A stretch of DNA of 64,000 bases from Papilionanthe hookeriana x Papilionanthe teres. Lineage: Eukaryota; Streptophyta; Magnoliopsida; Asparagales; Orchidaceae. Positions 56,948 to 64,000 of this stretch are shown here, piece after piece. The stretch's first letter is position 1, and each line of letters starts with the position of its first letter. The notes beneath the pieces were generated by a model. The model was not told where the DNA came from. It saw nothing but the letters and a program-made list of their open reading frames with translations, and did not search any database. The stretch is taken from NCBI GenBank assembly GCA_022702705.1, contig CM040423.1, positions 45,023,575 to 45,087,574 on the forward strand, written 5' to 3'. A program made the position numbers and the translations under genes.

Positions 56948-57235
56948 AGGCCCTATTTGGGGCAACTTATTTAGTGCGGTGCATTTTAAAAACACACCCA
57001 GATCTGTTTGGGTAAAATGTTTTATGACAGTTTTTTTAAAAAGCTACGCTTTCAAACTGTCGAAATCAGCGTTTTTATATAATTTTTGACTAGGTGTGGT
57101 TGTAGCTTTCTAGCTGTAGTATGACTTTAAAAAAATATATATAATCACGATCACAACTTTTTGAACAGTAAATTGTTTTTAAGTAACTTATCAATAACTT
57201 ATTAATAAATATCTCCAAATAGACTGATATTTATG
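56948..57235. repeat. hAT-like MITE
   Basis: The left end AGGCCCTATTTGGGGCAACT is the approximate inverted complement of the right end ATCTCCAAATAGACT. Target duplications are not clear. Confidence 0.5.
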
Positions 57236-57362
57236 TGGATTTAACAGAATTTACCAAACACATCATAATGATTTAACAGATCTTTGGGGCAATTGAAATC
57301 AAATATAGTTATGAATTTAATACTTGTAGATTTGATAAATTGAAATTTACGGGATTTACTAA

Positions 57363-58331
57363 GGGTCTGTTTGGGGCAGCTACAACTTATCCAGCTTATT
57401 CAGATAAGTAACTTATCATGATAATCTGCTGATCAGCAGCTTATCTTGATAAGTTGACAAGTTGTTTGGTTTTTGCGTTTGAAAAACAGCTGATTCTGGA
57501 TAAATGACAATTCTGCCCCTGTTCTGGATAAATTTTGAACTGTAACAAGGCACCTACAACTATTGCAACATTGCAAAATCTATTCCAATGTTTCAGATTA
57601 TTGAATAGAAAACTTTGAACCAGAAACAAAGCACAAAAAATTATTGCGGTATTTCCTAATCTATTCTCTAGAAACACTGGAGGTTAAGATAGGTTAAAAA
57701 TTTACCTAGCGGCATGAAGCACTGCAAAATGTGACGTTGTTCCCGCTCGATGGGAAGAAGAGCAGAATATTTCGCTTTGCCCTAGAGATTGCACCTGATT
57801 AGGATATTTCGGGACGAACGAAGAGGAACAAAAGAGGTAAGGCGCGGAGTTCATCCAGCTGAAGGAGGAGCAGTCGGGCCTCACCACCTTCTGAGGCGAC
57901 GTTCCGGAGATTACAGTGGTGTGTATCGGCGTCGACGATGAGGAGAAGACAACGGAGGAGGTGCGGAAGGATGAGAAAGATGGGAGTTTCAGTGGTCTTT
58001 GTAACGAGCAATCCCTTTGTTGCTGGAATGATAAGAAAGATGGGAGTTTAGGTGTCTCTGTAACGATCGATCCGCCATCGCGATTTCCATCGCGGGACAG
58101 AAGGGATCGTGAGAGATTCGTGCGAGAAGAGGCAGTTGAGAAGACGAGAGCGAGAGTTGTCTTTCGCTCGAATCGAACGTGGATCGCGGGGTCCTAACCG
58201 TGATTCGCGTCTAATGTATAATTGAGAACGACTTATTTAGAAGCTCCTAAACTTTTTTTTTTCAAAATGACCGGTGGATGAGTTCTCCCAGTCTTATTTT
58301 AACTCAAATCCAAATTGCAACCAAACAAAGG
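57363..58331. repeat. Possible non-autonomous hAT-like element with GC-richer interior
   Basis: It starts GGGTCTGTTTGGGGCAGC and ends GCAACCAAACAAAGG, inverted complements of the hAT type. The left end also has an internal palindrome (GATAAGT ... ACTTATC, GCTGATCAGC). The interior (57700-58200) is GC-richer with overlapping frames (57916-58197 plus, 57702-57887 minus) lacking recognisable domains, possibly captured host sequence. Confidence 0.4.
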
Positions 58332-58351
58332 TTCAGTGTTTTAGCTGTTTC

Positions 58352-58652
58352 TGTTAGGAATAATAATATGAAATAATTTATTCCTGCAATAAATTATTTC
58401 CTCATATCAAGAAGATATTTTATCTTTAATTTCTTGGATTAGGAATTACTTATTTTTCCGTTTTCTATTATCTCATATATCTTCTAATAATTGAAATTAA
58501 TTGATTATTGGAGATATTGAGAGATATATTTTTCCTTTCATATCATTTCCCTTTATTATTTTTCCTATTATAGGATTCTTGTAAGGGTTACTTATACCCC
58601 CGTTTATATTATTGAAAGTATCAAGTATTCCGCATTATTCTAAATTTCAACA
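58352..58652 (+). repeat. 5' LTR of the short element
   Basis: TGTTAGGAATAATAATATG ... TAAATTTCAACA, 301 bp, followed directly by the primer site. Confidence 0.92.
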
Positions 58653-58894
58653 TGGTATCAGAACAAAATTTTTGTCATAACAATAGATAAACTTTGGAGA
58701 TGACCTCAAGACTCCCTTCCCGCCTCCCTTCTTGCGGGAAGGGAGGAATCCCACATTCATATTTGTCTGCTCGTCGGGAGCTTTCCTTTGTCCTCTTATT
58801 TGAGTTATGCGACATCTTCGCCCGCCTTCGTTTTCTTCATAAGCCGCATCTTCGGCTCCGGCGCCTTTAGATCGCTTCATCGTGTTGCTCTTCT

Positions 58895-59206
58895 TCGCGC
58901 GCCGACCCTTCGATCCCCGCGGCCTTTCAATCCTCGTCGACCATTCGATCCTCGCCGACCCTTCGATACTTGTCGGCCCTTCAGTCCTCGCGGCAATCCG
59001 ATCCTTCGATCCTCGCCGGCCCTTCGGTCCTCGCCGGCCCTTCAGTCCTCACCGGCAATTCGATCCTCTCAGACCCTTCGATCCTCGCCGGCCCTTCGAT
59101 CATCGCCTGCCCTTCGATCATCGCCTCGCCGGCCCTTCGGTCCTCGCCGGCCTTTCGGTCCTCGCTGGCCTTTCGGTCCTCGCCGGTCATTGGATCCTCG
59201 CCAAGC
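58895..59206. repeat. GC-rich minisatellite, 18-bp unit
   Basis: About 17 units of CCTTCGATCCTCGCCGGC with GATC/GGTC/GATCATC variants. As 18 is a multiple of three and the unit has no stop, all three forward frames and one reverse frame stay open, giving the RPFDPR-, SSPALR- and LAGPSV-type peptide repeats. These are not evidence of a gene. Confidence 0.93.
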
Positions 59207-59565
59207 CTGAATCTAGCAAAACTCAAGATTCAGCCAAGCCTGAATCTAACAAAACTCAAGATTTAGCCAAGCCTGAATCTACTTTTTCTCTATGCCAAAA
59301 CATATGACAGACAAACTCAAAATTCAGCAAAGTCTGAATTTAGCAAAACTCAAGATTCAGCCAAGCCTGAATCTAACAAAACTCAAGATTCAGTCAAGCT
59401 TGAATCTATTTTCTCTCTATGCCAAAACAAATGACAGACAAAACTCAAAATTCAAATAAGCTCGAATTTAACAAAACTCAAGATTTAGCCATGCTCGAAT
59501 CTAACAAAACTCAAGATTTAGATGCTCGAATCTACTTTCTCTCATGCCAAAACATACGACGCATT
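59204..59565. repeat. Higher-order tandem array, 33 + 33 + 61 bp, about three rounds
   Basis: Each round has two 33-bp units (AAGCCTGAATCTAACAAAAC, then TCAAGATTCAGCC) and a longer one carrying a CTCTATGCCAAAACAT stretch and GACAGACAAA. The CCAAAACA landmark falls near 59295, 59421 and 59547, about 126 bp apart. Confidence 0.85.
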
Positions 59566-59671
59566 AAAACTCAAAATTCACATGACTCGAATTTAACTAA
59601 ACTCTTCTCAATTCTCGATACTACTCAGCAAGTTAGGAATTATTAACATACATTCCAAACTTGAGGGGGAG

Positions 59672-59971
59672 TGTTAGGAATTATAATATAAAATAATTTA
59701 TTCCTACAATAAATTATTTCTTCATATCAAGAAGATATTTTATCTTTAATTCCTTGGATTAGGAATTACTTATTTTTCCGTTTTGTATTATCTCCTATAT
59801 CTTCTAATAATTAAAATTAATTGATTATTGAGGATATTGTGAGATATATTTTTCCTTTCATATTATTTCCCTTTATTATTTTTCTTATTATACGACTCTT
59901 GTAAGGATTATTTATACCTCCATTCATATTAATGAAATTATAAGTATTTCAAGTTATTCTAAATTTCAACA
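59672..59971 (+). repeat. 3' LTR of the short element
   Basis: TGTTAGGAATTATAATATA ... TAAATTTCAACA, 300 bp, preceded by the polypurine tract TTGAGGGGGAG. Confidence 0.92.
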
Positions 59972-60361
59972 TTTAAGTGCCGGCAGATTTCGGCGCTTTT
60001 CCTCTCATTGCCGGTTACCAAATCACCATCTAAGACAATGCATCCATCTCATTTGCCATTGTTATTTGTTTCTCACTGTGAGTATTCCAAACTTCATCCA
60101 TGCATGATCTCCTCTCAAAGCTTTGATTTCTTCCTTGCTGCGAACCGCAAACCCCCGAGACCTCCATCCCATCTACTTTAATCTTACCCTGTAATGTTAT
60201 CTTTCTAATTCATAATCTGTGTTTTGCGGGGACCTACTTATCTGTATTTTGGTCTACACTCTTCTTGATACCTTTTTCAGCTTATTTAAGCACATCCAGT
60301 TCTTCTTTAGGGTTTAATGTTGATTGCCGAAGCTGAAGAACATTGGTGCTTGATTTGGAGT

Positions 60362-63236
60362 ATGGGGGTTGCAAAATTACTTTTGCTTAGTCTCATGTTG
60401 GTATCATGCTCCCCATCTGCTAGCAATGCGGAATATCTCAAATACAAAGATCCGAAACAACCATTGGGAACAAGAGTCGAGGATCTGATCAGCAGGATGA
60501 CCCTTGCTGAAAAGATTGGCCAGATGACACAGGTTGAGCGCTCAGTGGCTACGGCGGAAGACATGAAGAGATACTTCATTGGTCAGAAGGATATTTCTGT
60601 ATTGATTCTGAATAATTGGTTAGTAATGACTTCTGACTCGTTAATTTTTCTCAGGCAGTGTATTGAGTGGTGGGGGGAGTGTTCCACGTCCGAAGGCGAC
60701 TTCTAAGGATTGGGTGGATATGATCAATGAATTACAAAATGGCAGTCTTTCAACGCGGCTTGGGATACCAATGATCTATGGAATAGATGCCATTCATGGA
60801 AACAATAATGTGTATAATGCAACTATATTTCCACACAACATTGGGCTTGGAGCAACCAGGCAAGTATTCATCAGTTCACTTTATGTTTGAGTTATGGAAG
60901 ATTTACATACATACCGCTAAATTCCTATGAATGAGGTGTATTTCACTTTTTAAAAGTTAAAATGGTGTTATTTTTTAAGTGATGTGAAAGATTTGAGTGG
61001 CTTAAATGTAAAATGCAAATTTCAGGTCTTAGATCTGTAAATGCGTAAGAATTGACTAGTATGTATGTCAATTCCCCTGATTTAATGCTTACATATGTAC
61101 TGTGTAATTTCCAGAGTACCTAGTATATGCAATTGAGCAATTATTGAGTTTCTTTTTAATTAATTTTACATATATATATGTTCGATGCACTGCAACACAT
61201 ATCAAGATTTTTTCGAAGATTTTGTAATCTTGATGATCATACACATGATTGCTTGAGGGTGATTGTATGATTTGTTAAATCATAGTACAATATGATTGAG
61301 CTATGAATGCTTGATTGAAATTTTTTTGGTGATTTTTATTCTGTTTCAGGAACAGTATATTTACTATGCTAAAGTATCTATAGTTTGATTATTTGATTTA
61401 TTTTCTTTACAATTTACATATGCCAATCTACAAGACAAGAAATCTTTGATGAGACTTGTATAGGGTGGAAGAATAGTGATGCTTTTCAAAGTTTATTGCA
61501 CTTATTTGACTAGGTAAGCTCTTTAGATGGTTGGCATCTCATAGGAGAAATGCTCTGCATATGAATTTTTTGATTAGTTGGAAGGTGAATCTGCATTATA
61601 AAATATAAGTGTTAGATTTGGGTATCACTGATTGAAATTGAAAGAGAAGAATGTGTGGATGACTACATTCAACTTGTTATTGCACAGTGTTTTTTGGTGC
61701 GATTAAAGCACTAGCAATGTTCTTGGGTTTCATGAGCTAAGTGTTCAAATTATTTTTGGATAGTTTTAATTGTATTCATTGATAATTTATTGTTGTATTT
61801 TGAGAATTGTGGAAAATCTTGCTCCTCATCTGATTTTGGCATTGGAAATATTGAGATGAAATAAGTTACATGCTAAGTTTTTGGAGTATGAATTTTAGTT
61901 GTAGAGTATTGCATCCTTGGGACACATAATTGGTGGAAATTGAATATCCGTAGAACATTGAAAGATGCAGGTTGTGATTAGATAGCTGAGACATATCAGT
62001 ATATCCAAAGTGTGAAGTTTTCTTGATGTGACAAGTTATTGTTTAAAACTTTTTAATAGATTTTCTCAATTTACAACTTATTTGATCAAGTCTACATAAT
62101 AGATTGGAAAATTGAATTCGTATGAGACGGACCATCTTACACATAATTAGGAGCTAGTTGCAATTTTGCTTTCATTAATTCAGATACATTGTTTGTATAA
62201 AGCGAGGTGCGAGATTTATTAGTCTTCGAAGCTTGAGTGCTTCTTCATAGAAGGCCTTGAATTTAAGAGAATGAAGGTGATTGGACCTAATTAAAGATTA
62301 CTATCTCAATATGTGGTATCAGCCTAACAAGGCTGGTTAATATTGTTATGGATGCTTTGAGGAAGAAGTCCAAGGAAGCAGCAAATTGGATTGTTATTTG
62401 TGGAGCTGCATTCTTCATGAGATGGAGGGTTAAGGGATTATATTAGAAAATAAACGATGTGTAACGAGCCAAAAATGATAATTTAATGAATGAGTTCGTT
62501 AAGGACAATTTTGGAATGACATCCGTTTAAGCTAAGTTTGTTGAACATAGACTTAGGCGTTTTTTACATGTAGAACAAAGGTTAGAAAGTCATCGTATTT
62601 AAACAAGTTGATAAAATTATTGTCCAAGAATTTGGAAGAAAATAATTAGTAGACCTTCAGGTTAAATGAATTAATAATGTTGTTCAAAAAATAGGTACAT
62701 CTCCTGCAACACTCAATAGAAATGAATGAAAAATGAGGATTCGTAATGCCAATGCTGAATTGGTGAGATAGGACTAATATTGTATACTTAGTTATCATAA
62801 GTTGGCTCAGAATTTGTATGACGCTTTAAATTCTATCATAATAAAGACCTAATGAGAGCAGTAATATTTGTCATTTTCTTAAATCACTCCATCTTTTACC
62901 TCACGCTTGTTATCGGGGATTTAGGGATCCCGACCTAGTGAAAAGGATCGGTACTGCAACTGCTTTAGAAGTGAGGGCTACTGGCATTCAATATACTTTT
63001 GCTCCAACTCTTGCTGTAAGTTAATTCATAACCAATCCATGCTTATTTATGATTGAAACTCTTTAATTTGTTCATTAATGACAATGGCAGGTATGCAGAG
63101 ATCCACGGTGGGGTAGATGCTACGAGAGCTACAGTGAAGATCCTAAAATAGTCGAAGAAATGACTACGATTATTCCTGGATTACAGGGGGAGATTCCCGC
63201 TAACCATGAAAAAGGTGTTCCATACGTTGCTGGAAA
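60362..63236 (+). CDS. Glycoside hydrolase family 3 beta-glucosidase / beta-glucan exohydrolase, 5' part
   Basis: Secreted plant GH3 enzymes release glucose from cell-wall beta-glucans and other beta-glucosides. Exons: 60362-60581, 60655-60859, 62925-63015 and 63091-63236. They join in frame to about 220 residues, and the gene runs on past 64000. Residues 1-23 (MGVAKLLLLSLMLVSCSPSA) are a signal peptide. The GH3 N-terminal barrel follows: YKDPKQPLGTRVEDLISRMT, LAEKIGQMTQVER, LSGGGSVP, GIPMIYGIDAIHGNNNVYNA, TIFPHNIGLGATRDPDLVKR, YTFAPTLAVCRDPRWGRCYE and SYSEDPKIVEEMT. The catalytic nucleophile Asp lies in later exons not present here. Intron 2 appears to have a GC donor. An in-frame ATG at 60317 would add 15 residues before the signal peptide, so I prefer 60362. 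Confidence 0.94.
60898..61076. repeat. MITE family A copy with internal deletion
   Basis: Left end AGATTTACATACATACCGCT jumps directly to AATGAGGTGTATTTCACTTT. The right end is AGTATGTATGTCAATTCCCC. It lies in intron 2 of the GH3 gene, about 40 bp after the splice donor. Confidence 0.75.
61077..62924. other. Remainder of GH3 intron 2
   Basis: AT-rich intron sequence with no recognised element. Confidence 0.5.
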
Positions 63237-63382
63237 GTAAGGTTTTTTAGTACTGCCATAGATCAGAAAGATTGATTGATTCTTAATTAAACAATTTGTA
63301 TGCTTTGATGAGTGATGACATTTCCATTACAATACACTTCTATTATCTTTTACTTTGCCATGATCCCGAGTTTTTACTGATT

Positions 63383-63775
63383 AAGGGGTGTTTGGCTGCA
63401 AGCAGGATTTAGTGTTAGTAGAATTTAACAAATCCCGAAATCTTAAATCTGCTAAATCCACCGTCCTGCTGGATTTAGTAAATTCGGATTTAAGCTGAAT
63501 CTAAGTTAAAATTTGGGCCCTAAAATCCTAAAATTCATAAATTCACTGAACTTGCATATTTTTTTTGTTTGGCTTGACTTCATAAATTAGGTGACAAATC
63601 CTATTAAACTTGAAAATGTTGTATAAAAAAATGATCTTAATCTATTAGATATAAATGAAAATATGACACTCAATAGGACTCATGTAGCCGACCCGCTTAG
63701 TAGGATGAAGGCTTGTTGTTGTTGTGGGTGATAAATCCTGTTAATAGGCATTATCAAACACACTTTAAGAGTTGT
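63383..63775. repeat. hAT-like MITE carrying a LINE tail
   Basis: The left end AAGGGGTGTTTGGCTG plus AGCAGGATTTA matches the reverse complement of the right end TAAATCCTGTTAATAGGC ... CAAACACACTTTAA. Terminal inverted repeats are about 35 bp with gaps. A LINE 3' end is embedded near the right arm. Confidence 0.6.
63668..63727 (+). repeat. RTE-type LINE 3'-end fragment
   Basis: ACTCATGTAGCCGACCC, then GCTTAGTAGGATGAAGGCTT followed by TTGTTGTTGTTG, is the plant RTE 3' end with its TTG tail. Confidence 0.7.
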
Positions 63776-64000
63776 TTCGTGCTATAAAAAGACTTTGAAC
63801 AAAGGATCATAGATCAAGAAGTGATGAATTTAAAGAGGCCCAAAGAATTTCATGTTGGATCTTTCATCAAATTACTAAAACAGCTTGAATATTTATTAGA
63901 CCTGCCAATAAGTAAGTCTTCTTTGATTTCCATGTTGTTTGTCAAGAAAGCTAATGAATTCTATTTCATACTATGTATGATCATTACTGTTTCATTTCGT

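Larger units (their letters stand above)
58352..59971 (+). mobile_element. Short non-autonomous LTR retrotransposon (R family) with tandem-repeat interior
   Basis: 5' LTR 58352-58652 and 3' LTR 59672-59971 are about 300 bp each and highly alike. Both start TGTTAGGAAT and end AAATTTCAACA. The primer site TGGTATCAGA (58653) matches initiator-Met tRNA, and the polypurine tract TTGAGGGGGAG (59661-59671) directly precedes the 3' LTR. The interior is only 1019 bp and has no gag, protease, integrase or reverse transcriptase. It consists mainly of two tandem arrays (58895-59206 and 59204-59565). The flanks GTTTC (left) and TTTAA (right) do not match, so the target duplication is lost or the element is rearranged. 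Mobilisation would need proteins from another copia element. Confidence 0.9.
63237..64000. other. GH3 intron 4 (partial)
   Basis: It opens GTAAGG and holds the MITE at 63383-63775. No further exon with GH3 similarity is visible before the window ends. Confidence 0.5.

Noticed and set aside
58788..59307. Proteins of about 140 residues with RPFDPRR- or SSPALR-type repeats
   Set aside because: They arise in every forward frame of an 18-bp stop-free tandem repeat between two LTRs, and no start context or domain is present.
58347..59976. Expected 5-bp target duplication of the short LTR element
   Set aside because: GTTTC on the left and TTTAA on the right do not match, so no duplication is claimed, unlike the two solo LTRs.
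60317..60361. Upstream ATG as the start of the GH3 enzyme
   Set aside because: It would put 15 residues, including charged ones, before the signal peptide; the ATG at 60362 begins the hydrophobic leader directly.

Overview
The window is nuclear DNA of a flowering plant. Four genes have plant-specific or plant-typical architectures, their introns are long and AT-rich with plant splice signals, and the space between and inside genes is filled with Ty1/copia remnants, solo LTRs, small inverted-repeat elements, an RTE-type LINE fragment and microsatellites. I cannot place the species below angiosperm from sequence alone.

Four protein genes are well supported. (1) 8251-21542, plus strand: an ankyrin + RCC1-repeat protein of the inhibitor-of-Bruton's-tyrosine-kinase-like class. 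I modelled it as 10 coding exons that join in frame to 1076 residues. Its 5.5-kb intron (12105-17614) carries a dead copia element in sense orientation. (2) 28436-31318, plus strand: an intronless, GC-rich MCTP (multiple C2 domains and transmembrane region) protein of 960 residues. (3) 36284-47370, minus strand: an organellar prolyl-tRNA synthetase (OVA6/PRORS1 type). Its 11 exons join in frame to 549 residues, and its introns hold many MITEs, a LINE fragment and a large compound microsatellite. (4) 60362-63236 and beyond, plus strand: the 5' part of a secreted glycoside hydrolase family 3 beta-glucosidase / beta-glucan exohydrolase, cut off by the window end. A weak candidate first exon on the minus strand (about 694-788) would lead leftward out of the window. 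The genes are unrelated in pathway and each is independently transcribed.

The repeats are the more unusual part. One roughly 300-bp LTR family occurs three times: two solo LTRs with perfect 5-bp target duplications (1410-1700 and 4968-5269), and a short non-autonomous element (58352-59971) with a primer site, a polypurine tract and two LTRs. Its 1-kb interior is almost entirely tandem repeats, an 18-bp GC-rich array followed by a 33+33+61-bp higher-order array. A MITE family (called A here, about 240 bp, palindromic ends) has at least 16 copies or fragments, many inside introns. Smaller families (B and C), a degenerate satellite of about 97 bp (2740-3790), a strong 154-bp hairpin (22168-22321), a 1.2-kb element with long inverted ends (25400-26610) and an intronic tandem duplication (39887-40796) complete the picture.

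The long gene-poor tracts 22.3-28.3 kb and 47.9-58.3 kb contain no gene I can support. Exon boundaries come from splice signals, reading-frame continuity and recalled family conservation, not from transcript data.
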